64,000 nt of DNA from Subtercola frigoramans (GTDB lineage: Bacteria > Actinomycetota > Actinomycetes > Actinomycetales > Microbacteriaceae): NCBI RefSeq assembly GCF_016907385.1, contig NZ_JAFBBU010000001.1:3348001-3412000 (forward strand), read 5' to 3'. The notes below the pieces were generated by a model. That model did not search any database, had not been told where the DNA came from, and was given only the letters and a program-made list of their open reading frames with translations. Position 1 is the stretch's first letter; each line of letters opens with the position of its first letter. Of this stretch, positions 35,608 to 45,867 are shown one piece after another. The position numbers were made by a program, and so were the translations under genes.

Positions 35608-37139
35608 CAGATTCGTTCCTTTTCCATGGTCATGTACTTGATCAGCGTTTCGGGTGTTGCATTCTCGATGGGTACTTCGCCGGTGATGCGGCCTTCGGCG
35701 ATGGCATAGATGCGGTCGCAGATTCCGATGAGTTCTGGCAGCTCGCTCGAGATGACGATGACGCCCTTGCCCTCTGCGGCGAGGCGGTTGATGATCGTGT
35801 AGATCTCGTACTTCGCACCCACGTCGATCCCGCGGGTCGGCTCATCGAGGATGAGCACGTCAGGGTCGGAATAGATCCACTTGCTCAGAACGACCTTCTG
35901 CTGGTTACCACCACTCAGCTTGCCGACCTTCGACAGCACCGACGGTGCCTTGATGTTCATCGACTTGCGGTAGCCGTCGGCGACCTCGTATTCCTTGTTG
36001 TCGTCGACAAGTCCGCCCTTCTCGAGCTTCTTCAGCGCAGCCATCGAGATGTTGCGCTTGATGTCTTCGATCAGGTTGAGGCCATAGAACTTACGGTCTT
36101 CCGTGGCGTACGCGAGACCGTTCTCGATCGCCTCAGACACCGTGCGGGTCTTGATCTCGACGCCGTTCTTGAAGACCTGGCCCGAGATGCGTGTTCCGTA
36201 GGAACGCCCGAAGAGGCTCATGGCGAACTCGGTGCGCCCCGCTCCCATGAGGCCAGCGATTCCGACGATCTCGCCACGCTTGACGTTGAGGTTCACATTG
36301 TCGACCATGATGCGGGTCGGGTCCTGCGGGTGGTAGGCCGTCCAGTTCTCGACGCGCAGGATCTCCTCGCCGATGTGCGGCGTGTGATCGGGGTAGCGGT
36401 GCTCGAGGTCACGGCCGACCATGTCTTTGATGATGCGCTCTTCGGTGACGTCGCTCTTGGCGATCGTCTCGATGGCCTTGCCGTCGCGGATGACGGTGAC
36501 GGTGTCGGAGATCTTCTTGATCTCATTGAGCTTGTGACTGATGATGATCGACGTGATGTTCTGGCCCTTGAGCGAGAGGATCAGGTCGAGCAGGTGATCG
36601 CTGTCTTCGTCATTGAGGGCAGCGGTCGGTTCATCGAGGATGAGGAGCTTCACTCGCTTCGAGAGTGCCTTGGCGATCTCGACGAGCTGCTGCTTGCCGA
36701 CGCCGAGGTCACGAACCTTCGTGGTCGGGTTCTCGCGCAGGCCGACACGGGCAAGGAGTTTCGAGGCCTCGATGTTGGTCTTGTTCCAGTCGATCAGGCC
36801 GAAGGCGCCTGTGATCTCGTTGTTGAGGAAGATGTTCTCGGCGATCGAGAGAAAGGGGCTGAGCGCAAGCTCCTGGTGAATGATGACGATGCCCTTGGCC
36901 TCGCTGTCACTGATGTCACGGAACTCGACGGTCTCGTTCTCGAAGACGATGTCGCCCTCGTAGGTTCCGTGGGGGTATACACCGCTCAGGACCTTCATGA
37001 GCGTGGACTTGCCGGCACCGTTCTCGCCACAGATGGCGTGGACCTCGCCGCGGCTGACGTCGAGCGTGACATCCTGCAGCGCCTTGACGCCGGGGAATGT
37101 CTTTGTGATATGCCGCATTTCCAGGATATTGGTGGTCAC
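35607..37139 (-). CDS. mmsA: Multiple-monosaccharide ABC ATPase (MmsA/GguA-like)
   Basis: A 510-residue double-NBD ATPase. The first domain has Walker [10 protein letters not shown], signature-region [13 protein letters not shown] and Walker [13 protein letters not shown]. The second has [30 protein letters not shown] and [14 protein letters not shown]. All residues lost in the 32612 paralogue are intact here. A GTG start at 37139 is supported by GAGGGAGGG about 8 nt upstream; the longer frame would begin inside intergenic DNA. It is translationally coupled to the permease. Confidence 0.92.
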   Translation of the reverse strand: MTTNILEMRHITKTFPGVKALQDVTLDVSRGEVHAICGENGAGKSTLMKVLSGVYPHGTYEGDIVFENETVEFRDISDSEAKGIVIIHQELALSPFLSIAENIFLNNEITGAFGLIDWNKTNIEASKLLARVGLRENPTTKVRDLGVGKQQLVEIAKALSKRVKLLILDEPTAALNDEDSDHLLDLILSLKGQNITSIIISHKLNEIKKISDTVTVIRDGKAIETIAKSDVTEERIIKDMVGRDLEHRYPDHTPHIGEEILRVENWTAYHPQDPTRIMVDNVNLNVKRGEIVGIAGLMGAGRTEFAMSLFGRSYGTRISGQVFKNGVEIKTRTVSEAIENGLAYATEDRKFYGLNLIEDIKRNISMAALKKLEKGGLVDDNKEYEVADGYRKSMNIKAPSVLSKVGKLSGGNQQKVVLSKWIYSDPDVLILDEPTRGIDVGAKYEIYTIINRLAAEGKGVIVISSELPELIGICDRIYAIAEGRITGEVPIENATPETLIKYMTMEKERI

Positions 37140-37201
37140 AATAGTCCCTCCCTCAGGCTTGCTGAACGTCGATGGTTGGTGGATGGATGTCTGGGGTGTT
37201 G

Positions 37202-37280
37202 CTTCGATACGGCCCACAATGGGCCTACTCAACCGGCGAAAGACGCTGGTTGAGTAGGCCCGAAGGGCCGTATCGAAACC
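37202..37280. repeat. GGTTGAGTAG palindromic repeat, copy 3
   Basis: CTTCGATACGGCCC...GGGCCTACTCAACC is followed by GGTTGAGTAGGCCC...GGGCCGTATCGAAACC, giving two facing units around GGCGAAAGACGCT. It sits inside the transporter gene row, between the binding protein and ATPase genes, where it may lower downstream expression. Confidence 0.8.
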
Positions 37281-37294
37281 GGTGGTGCGTGGTG

Positions 37295-38428
37295 TTAGCC
37301 GTTGACCTGAGCGTCGGTGTAGTAGCCACCGTCGATCAGAACGCTCTTGATGTTGTCCTTCGTGACGACGACCGGCTGCAGCAGGTAGGCCGGAACGACC
37401 TTCTTGCCGTTGTCGTAGGTCTTCGTGTCGTTGGTCTCAGGAGTCTGGCCCGAGAGAACGGCACTTGCCATCTTGACAGCAACCTTCGCGAGTTCGCGAG
37501 TGTCCTTGTAGATGGTCGAGTACTGCTCGCCGGCAATGATCGCCTTGACCGAGTCGAGCTCAGCGTCCTGGCCGGTGATGATGGGGAAGCCGGCGCCGAC
37601 GGTGTAGCCCGCCGAGGTGACAGCCGAGATCAGACCACGTGAGATGCCGTCGTAGGGCGACAGGATGCCGTTGACCTTCGTGGTGCCGTCGGAGTAGGTC
37701 GACGTGAGGATGTTCTCCATGCGCGACTGGGCGGTGGCCGGGTCCCAACGCAGCGTTGCCACGGTGTTGAAGTCGGTCTGGCCGCTCTTGACGACGAGCG
37801 TTCCGTCAGCGATGTACGGCTTCAGGGTGTCCATCGCGCCGTTGAAGAAGAACGTCGCGTTGTTGTCGTCGGGGCTACCGGCGAACAGCTCGATGTTGAA
37901 CGGGCCCTTGGCGCCGGTCTTCGCTCCGCTTGCGTCGAGAACGCCGAGACCAGTCAGCAGTGACGTGCCCTGCTCGACACCGACCTTGTAGTTGTCGAAG
38001 GTCGCGTAGTAGTCGACGTTGGCCGAGTCACGGATCAGGCGGTCATAGGCGATGACCGGGATCTTGTTGTCGGCGGCGTTCTGCAGCGTGTTGGTGAGCG
38101 TGGTGCCGTCGATCGAGGCGATGATCAGTGCTTTCGCACCCTTGGTGATCATGTTCTCGAGCTGGCTGACCTGGGTGGGGATGTCGTCTTCTGCGTACTC
38201 GAGGTCGACGGTGTAACCGGCTGCTTCGAGCTGCGTCTTGATGTTGTTTCCGTCGGCGATCCACCGCTCAGACGACTTGGTCGGCATTGCAACGCCGATG
38301 AGGCCACCCGCACTGGCGGCTGCGCCGCCGGTGGAGGAACCTGACGATGAACCGCTCGAGGAGCAGGCGGCGAGTGAAATCACCATGGCGCTTGCGGCCA
38401 GGAGAGAAAGAACAACCTTCTTCTTCAC
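37295..38428 (-). CDS. chvE: Sugar ABC transporter substrate-binding lipoprotein (ChvE-like)
   Basis: A 377-residue periplasmic-binding-protein-like sugar receptor. A lipoprotein signal with Cys22 (ISLAAC) is followed by a Ser/Gly linker. The body starts [22 protein letters not shown] and continues with [18 protein letters not shown] and [13 protein letters not shown], all typical of ChvE/XylF proteins. The GTG at 38428 is chosen because AAAGGA lies 7 nt upstream; ATG 38452 would add eight unsupported residues. It captures monosaccharides (family: xylose, arabinose, glucose, galactose) for MmsAB. Confidence 0.92.
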   Translation of the reverse strand: MKKKVVLSLLAASAMVISLAACSSSGSSSGSSTGGAAASAGGLIGVAMPTKSSERWIADGNNIKTQLEAAGYTVDLEYAEDDIPTQVSQLENMITKGAKALIIASIDGTTLTNTLQNAADNKIPVIAYDRLIRDSANVDYYATFDNYKVGVEQGTSLLTGLGVLDASGAKTGAKGPFNIELFAGSPDDNNATFFFNGAMDTLKPYIADGTLVVKSGQTDFNTVATLRWDPATAQSRMENILTSTYSDGTTKVNGILSPYDGISRGLISAVTSAGYTVGAGFPIITGQDAELDSVKAIIAGEQYSTIYKDTRELAKVAVKMASAVLSGQTPETNDTKTYDNGKKVVPAYLLQPVVVTKDNIKSVLIDGGYYTDAQVNG

Positions 38429-38657
38429 TGTATTTCCTTTCAATTTGTGCATGTGGACTTCGTTGTCAGCAGGTGCTGTGTGAAGGTAATGCGGTGGTGG
38501 GGTGATGCGGGGTGATGCGGGTGTTGCTGTGATTACAGGCCGTGCGCGAGTCGGTAGTGGACCTGGTTCCGCCGGATACCTGACTGGGAATCCCGGAGGT
38601 CTGTGCTCTCGCCGATGGCGAGAAATTCGTGGGTGGTAGTGCGGGCTTGCGCGGGCG

Positions 38658-39365
38658 TCACTTCATGGCCCCCTTGGGAGCCTGGCCGTAGACGTTCTGG
38701 TAGCGGTCGAAGAGCGAGTCGATAGCCGACTGCGGCAGAGGCAGAGGTTCGCCGAGCTGACGCGAGATGTGCACCGTTCGGGCGACGTCCTCAGTCATGA
38801 CTGCCGCCTTGACGGCGTCTTTCGCGTCTTTGCCGATGGTGAAGACGCCATGGTTCTGCATGAGCACTGCCCGGGAACGGTGACCTGTGAGTGTCTCCAC
38901 GATGCCGACGCCGATCGAGTCGTCACCGATGATCGCGAAGGGACCGACCGGGATCTCGCCGCCGAATTCGTCTGCCATTGCGGTGATGACGCAGGGAACC
39001 GCTTCGCCGCGCGCCGCCCATGCGGTGGCATAGGTGGAGTGGGTGTGCACCACGCCACCGACGGCGGGCATGTTCCGGTAGACGTAGGCGTGCGCTGCGG
39101 TGTCGCTCGAGGGCGACCGTTCACATCCGGGGGTGTCAGCAATCACTTCGCCATCGAGATCGCAGAGGATCATGTTCTCCGGGCGGAGCTCGTCATAGCT
39201 CACGCCACTGGGCTTGATCACGAACAGTTCTGCACCGGGAACACGGGCAGAGATATTGCCACCCGTCCAGATCACGAGGCCATAACGCACCAGCTCCGCA
39301 TGCAGGTTCGAGACATCTGCACGTGCGCGGGCGATCGCTACTTCGATCTCGGGGCCGTAGTTCAC
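38658..39365 (-). CDS. araD: L-ribulose-5-phosphate 4-epimerase
   Basis: A 235-residue class II aldolase/epimerase converting L-ribulose-5-phosphate to D-xylulose-5-phosphate. Zinc-binding residues lie in [12 protein letters not shown], with [25 protein letters not shown] and [10 protein letters not shown] also typical. The GTG start (39365) has no good ribosome site but overlaps the stop of a 22-codon upstream frame by 4 nt (GTGA). No araA or araB is in the window. It is first of the row leading to the sugar transporter and lies downstream of a LacI regulator and a matching operator. Confidence 0.92.
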   Translation of the reverse strand: MNYGPEIEVAIARARADVSNLHAELVRYGLVIWTGGNISARVPGAELFVIKPSGVSYDELRPENMILCDLDGEVIADTPGCERSPSSDTAAHAYVYRNMPAVGGVVHTHSTYATAWAARGEAVPCVITAMADEFGGEIPVGPFAIIGDDSIGVGIVETLTGHRSRAVLMQNHGVFTIGKDAKDAVKAAVMTEDVARTVHISRQLGEPLPLPQSAIDSLFDRYQNVYGQAPKGAMK

Positions 39366-39430
39366 TTGTCACCACCCGTCAGAGTGCATTCTGCGGCAGA
39401 TGTGCGGCGGGAATCGAGCGGCATTTTCAC
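39362..39430 (-). CDS. Possible 22-codon upstream ORF coupled to araD
   Basis: A GTG at 39430, with AAAGGAG (39441-39447) 9 nt upstream, opens MKMPLDSRRTSAAECTLTGG plus two residues and stops at TGA 39362-39364, overlapping the araD GTG. The strong ribosome site belongs to this small frame, not to araD. It may be a translational-coupling leader or a remnant of a lost gene. The peptide is not recognised. Confidence 0.4.
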   Translation of the reverse strand: MKMPLDSRRTSAAECTLTGGDK

Positions 39431-39506
39431 GTGGGACGACTCCTTTGTCTGGTCAGGGCATGCGATAGCGAATCTGTCGCTTCGCATGAGTGTGTTCGGC
39501 GATCGA

Positions 39507-39524
39507 AATGTGAACGGTCACATT
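39507..39524. promoter_or_regulatory. LacI-type operator upstream of araD
   Basis: AATGTGA-ACGG-TCACATT is a perfect 18-bp dyad about 140 nt upstream of araD. Closely related sites lie upstream of the LacI gene (40797-40909). In the 351-bp gap 39366-39716 only this site and the small frame at 39362-39430 are recognised. Confidence 0.65.
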
Positions 39525-39716
39525 GGATGCCCTCATGTTAGTCATATCGGTCCATGACGTGTCAAGTCGCGATGGTCACGGTTCGGTAACTGCACTCCGA
39601 CACCGGGAGAACCGCGACACGCGGGGCCGGAGGCACGAGCGCGACTCCTGAGCGGGCAGGCCAGCCGAACCTGTCCGGCCGACCTGGGTGGAGGGGTTCG
39701 CGGTGGGCGCGGGTAT

Positions 39717-40730
39717 TCAGCGCGCGGGCGGTGCGGTGCTCGCGCGCACGATGAGCTCGGGCACCAGAGTCTGCCCATACCCGAGCTCCGGGTCGATCTT
39801 GCCGAGAAGCAGTTCGACACTGCGGCGACCGAGTTCGCCGAAGTCCTGGCGCACGGTGGTCAGCGGCGGCCAGAAGTGCGCGGCTTCGGGAATGTCGTCG
39901 AATCCCACGATGCTGATGTCGCCCGGCACGTTCAGTCCCGCCTCGCGAATCGCATGGATGAGTCCGAGGGCCATCTGGTCGTTGGCCGAGAAGATCGCGG
40001 TGAAGTCCCTCACCCGCAACAGCTCCCGCCCGGCGCGGTAGCCGAACTCTGCAGTCCAGTCGCCGAGGATGGGTGCGGTTGCCGGCACATCGCGCTCGGA
40101 CATCTCGGTCAGAAAGCCATGCATCCGCGCTTCGGCCTCGACCCAGTCCTGCGGGCCGGCCAGGTGGTAGATGTTGCGATGGCCAAGGTCCAGCAGGTGC
40201 CGCGTGGCCAGCCGCGCGCCGCTGATCTGGTCCACCGAGAGCGCGTGGTCGGCCGAGCCTGCGCTCTGCAGTGTCACGAACGGGATCGTCAGGTTCATGT
40301 TGTTGAACGTTTCGAGCACTCTCACCTGCGGAGCGATCACAACGAGACCCTCGATGGCCTGGTCGAGAAGATGATTCAGGCCCAGCTCGATCGATTCGCG
40401 GTCTGTCGAGTCGAGACTCACCGAGTTGACGAAGTATCCCTCGGCGCGAGCCGCGCGCTCGATCGCCTGGATTCCCGATGCCGGGCCATACTGCGAACTG
40501 TCGGCAGCAATGATCCCGAGCGTCTGCGACCGGCTGGTGACCAGCACACGCGCCGCCCGGTTCGGGCGGTACTGCAGGTCGTCGATGATCTGCTGCACCC
40601 GGGCTTTTGTCTCCGGCCGGATGCTCGGGTGATTGTTCAGCACACGCGAGACCGTCTGGTGCGAGACGCCAGCGAGTCTCGCGACATCGCGGATGCTCGG
40701 CGCACGATCGCGCTGCGGGTCTGAAGCCAC
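39717..40730 (-). CDS. LacI-family transcriptional regulator of pentose use
   Basis: A 337-residue regulator. The HTH with hinge reads SIRDVARLAGVSHQTVSRVL, followed by a sugar-binding domain with LGIIAADSSQYGPASGIQAIE, SVDQISGARLATRHLLDLGH, FTAIFSANDQMALGLIHA and GDISIVGFDDIPEA. GTG 40730 gives a normal length; GTG 40793 would lie only 4 nt after an operator. It likely represses araD and the sugar transporter, and itself, via the TGTGA-N-TCACA sites nearby. The inducer is probably an aldopentose; not determined. Confidence 0.88.
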   Translation of the reverse strand: MASDPQRDRAPSIRDVARLAGVSHQTVSRVLNNHPSIRPETKARVQQIIDDLQYRPNRAARVLVTSRSQTLGIIAADSSQYGPASGIQAIERAARAEGYFVNSVSLDSTDRESIELGLNHLLDQAIEGLVVIAPQVRVLETFNNMNLTIPFVTLQSAGSADHALSVDQISGARLATRHLLDLGHRNIYHLAGPQDWVEAEARMHGFLTEMSERDVPATAPILGDWTAEFGYRAGRELLRVRDFTAIFSANDQMALGLIHAIREAGLNVPGDISIVGFDDIPEAAHFWPPLTTVRQDFGELGRRSVELLLGKIDPELGYGQTLVPELIVRASTAPPAR

Positions 40731-40796
40731 GCTCTGCCGTTCTCTGGGTACCGGGCCGCTGGGGATGTTGCTGGGGAATGACTGGTTCGTCACGAC

Positions 40797-40909
40797 GATG
40801 TTTACGGTCACATCGCTGTGTGAGCACAATTATGGCGTAGATTCTGCGGATCGCCTGTGAGCTGAAATGTGACAGTAACATTCCATGTCAGGCATGTGAC
40901 AGTCACATG
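40797..40909. promoter_or_regulatory. Three LacI-type operator sites upstream of the LacI gene
   Basis: GATGTTTACGGTCACATC (40797-40814) shares the ACGGTCACAT half of the araD site. AATGTGACAGTAACATT (40866-40882) and the perfect dyad CATGTGAC-A-GTCACATG (40893-40909) follow. Spacing of about 27 bp between the last two centres suggests cooperative binding or looping. They imply autoregulation. Confidence 0.6.
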
Positions 40910-40972
40910 GGTGCCCCACACACCGGCCCCGCACTGCCCCTGCACCGCCCCCGGCAGCAGACAACGCCCCCG

Positions 40973-42064
40973 CTACGCCAGCAATTCCGACAGTGTGTGC
41001 GTACCCGGAGCCTCTGAGAGGGCCGCCTGCGAGCCCAGCAGCCGCTGCAGCCGCTCGTTCAGGGGAGCGTCGATACCGGCCTTCCGCGCAATGAGAACAA
41101 TCTCACCATTCAGATAATCGACCTCGCTCGACGCTCCCCTGGCGAAACTCTGCCACGTCGAGAGTCGCCCGGAGGTGTGGCCGGGAACCTCCTGCACAGC
41201 GAGAGAGAACCGCGGGGCATCCTGAACGACAGCGACACCAGCGGCCTCGAAGACCGCACGCGTCTCAGCGATAAGACGCTTGCGTGCGACCCGGCGATCC
41301 TCGTCGTCACCCGCGAGAACATCGAGCCCATTGGCCGCGTTCACCAGAAGCTTTCGCGCCTTCCACTCCGACACATTCGAAACGCTCTGTGCGTCGTACC
41401 CAGCGCCCACCAGGTCGGCCACGAACTCGTCCTGCACTTCGTCGCGCTGGTCCGGGTACCGCCCCAGCCAGATGGAACCCACCACGGGAAACGACGGTGA
41501 GACCACGATTCCCGGCGACAGGTGGCTCGCCGCAATGCCGATCGACACACCGTAGACCTTCGAGAAGCGCCGCAGGGCTGCGTCTTCGGTGCTCAGCCCG
41601 TTCTGGAAGGTCAACACGGGCAGGTCTGCCCCGAGCATCCGGTGCGCCTGCGGCGTCTGGGTGGGTACTCCGGCTGCCGACCCGGCAGTCGCGTCGGCGC
41701 CCAGCCCGGAGGCCGACTCGCTGACGTCTCGAATCGCTGCTTCGACGGGCTGCCACGCCCATTCGGCGAGAGCGGCTTCGGCATCCTGCGCCTTGGTGGC
41801 GATCACGAGCACGTCATCGGCGGTGAGCCGCACTTCGGCAGCGGAGCCGACCACCTCGAGTGGCACCACGTCTGTCGACGCCGGCCTCCGCACCGTGAGC
41901 CCGTGTTCTCTGATCACTGCGAGGTTCTCCCCCCGCGCCACGAGCACCGACCGGATGCCCGCACCCTCGAACTGCGCGGCGAGGATCGCACCGATCGCTC
42001 CCGCCCCCACAATGATGTACCGTCTCGTTCTGCTTCCGGGCACATCGGGCGTGGCTGTCGACAC
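40973..42064 (-). CDS. 2-dehydropantoate 2-reductase family protein
   Basis: A 363-residue NAD(P)H-dependent ketopantoate-reductase-like protein. It has a Rossmann loop VGAGAIGAILA near the N-terminus, VLVIATKAQDAEAAL, FQNGLSTEDA and a C-terminal helical domain ending with WQSFARGASSEVDYLNGEIV. GTG 42064 is used, with AAGGATC about 8 nt upstream, 10 nt after the glycerate kinase stop, so the two genes are likely co-transcribed. Pairing with glycerate kinase hints that it might reduce another 2-oxo acid rather than serve pantothenate synthesis. A low-complexity stretch interrupts the N-terminal domain. Confidence 0.82.
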   Translation of the reverse strand: MSTATPDVPGSRTRRYIIVGAGAIGAILAAQFEGAGIRSVLVARGENLAVIREHGLTVRRPASTDVVPLEVVGSAAEVRLTADDVLVIATKAQDAEAALAEWAWQPVEAAIRDVSESASGLGADATAGSAAGVPTQTPQAHRMLGADLPVLTFQNGLSTEDAALRRFSKVYGVSIGIAASHLSPGIVVSPSFPVVGSIWLGRYPDQRDEVQDEFVADLVGAGYDAQSVSNVSEWKARKLLVNAANGLDVLAGDDEDRRVARKRLIAETRAVFEAAGVAVVQDAPRFSLAVQEVPGHTSGRLSTWQSFARGASSEVDYLNGEIVLIARKAGIDAPLNERLQRLLGSQAALSEAPGTHTLSELLA

Positions 42065-42074
42065 TGTGAGATCC

Positions 42075-43238
42075 TTACTGGTCGGTGGACGACGTCGACT
42101 GGTTCGCGGCGCCTGTTGCGAGGGCCCTGCCCGCGGCCCAGAGGAACGGCACCGCGTTCTCGATGGCCGCGGCCGTGCTGCCAGCGAGTTCGGTGAGCGA
42201 CACCCACGCTGCGAAGTCGTCGGGGTCAGCATCCACACTGCCGGCCACCAGCAGGGCGAAGGCATCGGCCGCGCGCGCCAGGCCGAGTACGTACGACGGG
42301 ACTTTGCCGTCGGCGGACTGGCCGTCGAAACGGCCTTCGCCCGTGATCACCACATCAGCGAGGGCGATCTCGGCGGGAAGGCCCATCGCTTCGCCGACGG
42401 CGACGGCACCGGGCCGGATGCTCGCTCCCCACAGCGCGAGCCCGAAGCCCGTTCCTCCGGCCGCACCCGCGCCAGGGGTGTGCGCGCCGGGAACACCGAG
42501 CACGCGCTCCAGCATGACGAGGGCGTCTTCAAGGTCTATGACGGTGTCGGCGTCTGCGCCCTTCTGCGGGCCGAAGACGGCGGCCGCGCCACGGTCTCCG
42601 AGCAGCGGATTGGTGACGTCGGTGATGACTTCTGCTCCGCCCTGCGGGAGCGGTCGCAGGGCCGCCAGATCGACGGAGTGGAGGTCCCGGAGGCCGGTGG
42701 CTCCGTCTGCGATGGGCTGGCCGGCCGCGTCGAGGAACCGAGCGCCGAGTGCGGTGAGTGCGCCGACTCCGCCGTCTGTGGAGGAGCTGCCACCGATGGC
42801 GAGCAGGAGTTCGTCGACGCCGTGGTCGAGTGCGGCACAGATGGCTTCGCCGAAACCGCGGGTGTGGGCATCCATCGGCCGGAGTTCGGCGAGTAGCGTG
42901 ATGCCGCTGGTGTTCGCGAGTTCGACGACGGCAGTGCCGCCGCCTACGGAGCCGTCGGGGTGGCGTTCGGCGTCGGCCGGAGGGAGCCAGAGCCACTCCG
43001 CACTGACCGGCCGGTTGTCTGGGCCTGCAACGGTCACCGGGATGCGCAGGGCGCCCGGGACTGCTAGTGCGAAGGCGTCGATGGTGCCTTCGCCGCCGTC
43101 GGCCATCGGTCGCAGCACCACCGTGTCATCGGGGCGCGCTTCGCTCCAGCCGCCGCCGATTGCCGCAGCAACCTCCGCGGCGGTGGTGCTGCCCTTGAAG
43201 GAGTCGGGGGCGACGACGACCGTCAGCGAGGGGCTCAT
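42075..43238 (-). CDS. Glycerate 2-kinase (GarK/GlxK family)
   Basis: A 387-residue kinase that phosphorylates glycerate. Family segments are VVVAPDSFKGSTTAAEVA, MADGGEGTIDAF, the mid-protein AIGGSSSTDGGVGAL and the closing ALADVVITGEGRFDGQSADGKVP. ATG 43238 is the natural start. It is encoded just upstream of the reductase at 40973 and probably forms a two-gene operon. It feeds glyoxylate- or allantoin-derived glycerate into glycolysis; no glyoxylate genes are nearby, so the source is unclear. Confidence 0.93.
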   Translation of the reverse strand: MSPSLTVVVAPDSFKGSTTAAEVAAAIGGGWSEARPDDTVVLRPMADGGEGTIDAFALAVPGALRIPVTVAGPDNRPVSAEWLWLPPADAERHPDGSVGGGTAVVELANTSGITLLAELRPMDAHTRGFGEAICAALDHGVDELLLAIGGSSSTDGGVGALTALGARFLDAAGQPIADGATGLRDLHSVDLAALRPLPQGGAEVITDVTNPLLGDRGAAAVFGPQKGADADTVIDLEDALVMLERVLGVPGAHTPGAGAAGGTGFGLALWGASIRPGAVAVGEAMGLPAEIALADVVITGEGRFDGQSADGKVPSYVLGLARAADAFALLVAGSVDADPDDFAAWVSLTELAGSTAAAIENAVPFLWAAGRALATGAANQSTSSTDQ

Positions 43239-43389
43239 AACTTCAGTCTGCCGCATCTGCAGTCTGCACACTGCGGCGCGGGTTTCTCAGAATGGGGTGA
43301 CTATTTGTCAGTTACTGCCAGTGTGAGCTATATTCATGATTTGTGGTGCCCGCCACCGATCACCTTCCGCCGTTCCGAAAGCAGGACCC

Positions 43390-44556
43390 ATGCCCAGCCA
43401 CGACCAACGCTCCCGTTCGCACCGTTCTTTCGGCATCGCGGTCGCCTCTCTCGCACTTGGTGCGACACTGGTCGGCGGGGCTGCCCTCTCGGCGTCGGCC
43501 ATTCCCCTCGACGGTTCGGCGCCTCATGCCTTCCCTGTCACACAGTCACGCTTTCTGACGGCGACTCCGTTCGATCTGGCACTGTCTGGCGGCATTCCCG
43601 ATTTCGGGTTTCGCAAGCAAGGCACCACTCTGACCCGTTCGTTCACGATCCTGAACACCGGAGACAATGACATCTCCATCAACCCGGCCGCTCTGACGGC
43701 AGTGACCACACCTTTCACCGTAGGCAGCCTCAATTTCACTGCGGCGACAGTCGTTCCCCACAACGGCACCGTCAGCTTCAGCGTCGCCTACACCGCTCCT
43801 GCCGCGGGTGTGAACTCGGCCTCTACCGCAAATCTGATCGCGACAGACCGCACCGACGGTTCGACCAAGACGCTCTCGATCACCTTTCAGGGCAAGTCGA
43901 TCGCGACGGATCCCGTTCACTTCACCGTCGGAACGAACGCGGGCGGCAGCAGCATCGAATTCGGGAGCCTGCCGGCTGGCGGGTCAACTGAGCAGAACGT
44001 CAGCCTGCTCATCGACGGTGTAGTCCCGATCGCCTTCGACAATAATGACATCACTGTGACTGATTCGGCAGGCAACCCGTCCTCGAACGTCATCCTCAGC
44101 GGTTCGTCGTTCGGCGGGGTCGGCACGACCTACAGACCCGGGCAGACTGCGACGTTCTCTCTGGCATTCGCACCCACTGCTGCCGGCTCGTTCAGCGGAA
44201 ACGTCCACATCGTCGGCCACCAGATCAGCATCGACCCAGAGCAGCCGAACGCCATCGAGAACGTGCCCTTCACCGGCACCGCCACGGTAGCCGTACCCAC
44301 TCCGACGCCCACGCCGACGTCGACCGCGACACCCACGCCTACCGCCACGGCCACCTCGTCGCCAGGCACCGGGGGCTCTGGGTCATCGGGAACCACTGGC
44401 AGCACAACCGGCACCAGCTCGAAGGTTTCAGGTCACCAGCTCGCGAGCACCGGGCTCAACCCCGGTGTCGCACTACTCATCGGTGCGCTCGTGGTCGTTC
44501 TCGGTTCGGCCGCCGTCACCGTCGGCCTGTCCCGACGTCGTTCCTCGCGCTCCTGA
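43390..44556 (+). CDS. Sortase-anchored surface protein with choice-of-anchor-type domains
   Basis: A 388-residue exported protein. The signal peptide (SFGIAVASLALGATLVGGAA, cut near ASA) is followed by beta-rich modules with FDLALSGGIPDFGFRKQGTT and TLTRSFTILNTGDNDISINP, which recall ASPM/Hydin-like (choice-of-anchor D) folds. A Pro/Thr/Ser-rich stalk of about 60 residues follows. It ends with the sorting signal QLASTG, a TM helix and an Arg-rich tail (SRRRSSRS). LAxTG is the class E sortase motif of high-GC Gram-positives. It would be covalently linked to the cell wall. No sortase gene is in the window. Confidence 0.85.
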   Translation: MPSHDQRSRSHRSFGIAVASLALGATLVGGAALSASAIPLDGSAPHAFPVTQSRFLTATPFDLALSGGIPDFGFRKQGTTLTRSFTILNTGDNDISINPAALTAVTTPFTVGSLNFTAATVVPHNGTVSFSVAYTAPAAGVNSASTANLIATDRTDGSTKTLSITFQGKSIATDPVHFTVGTNAGGSSIEFGSLPAGGSTEQNVSLLIDGVVPIAFDNNDITVTDSAGNPSSNVILSGSSFGGVGTTYRPGQTATFSLAFAPTAAGSFSGNVHIVGHQISIDPEQPNAIENVPFTGTATVAVPTPTPTPTSTATPTPTATATSSPGTGGSGSSGTTGSTTGTSSKVSGHQLASTGLNPGVALLIGALVVVLGSAAVTVGLSRRRSSRS

Positions 44557-44601
44557 CGTTCACCTGTTTCGAGAGCCGCGGCGCTGGTCTTGTGAGGGCG
44601 C

Positions 44602-44643
44602 TGCGCCGAAATGAGGCCGGCGCACGCGCCTCACTTCGGCGCA
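44602..44643 (+). terminator. Hairpin downstream of the surface-protein gene
   Basis: TGCGCCGAAATGAGGC (44602-44617) pairs with GCCTCACTTCGGCGCA (44628-44643), with one mismatch. Confidence 0.6.
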
Positions 44644-44670
44644 GAGGACTCGAATCCCCACAGAAAGAAC

Positions 44671-44716
44671 GAAAGACCGCGATTCCAGTCACTTCTGGCT
44701 GAAATCGCGGTCTTTC
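44671..44716. terminator. Strong hairpin between convergent surface-protein and nrdF genes
   Basis: GAAAGACCGCGATT (44671-44684) pairs perfectly with 44703-44716 over an 18-nt loop. It lies 42 nt after the nrdF stop and should terminate the nrd operon; it also faces transcripts from the left. Confidence 0.8.
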
Positions 44717-44758
44717 GCAGGTGGGGAGCGTCGGCTCAGAGAGTCGGCAACGTGGATC

Positions 44759-45862
<1,104 letters not shown>

Positions 45863-45867
45863 TGGTA

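Noticed and set aside
44640..44670. tRNA T-arm-like GGACTCGAATCCCC
   Set aside because: No acceptor stem, D-arm or anticodon arm can be built around it; the flanks are two terminator hairpins.
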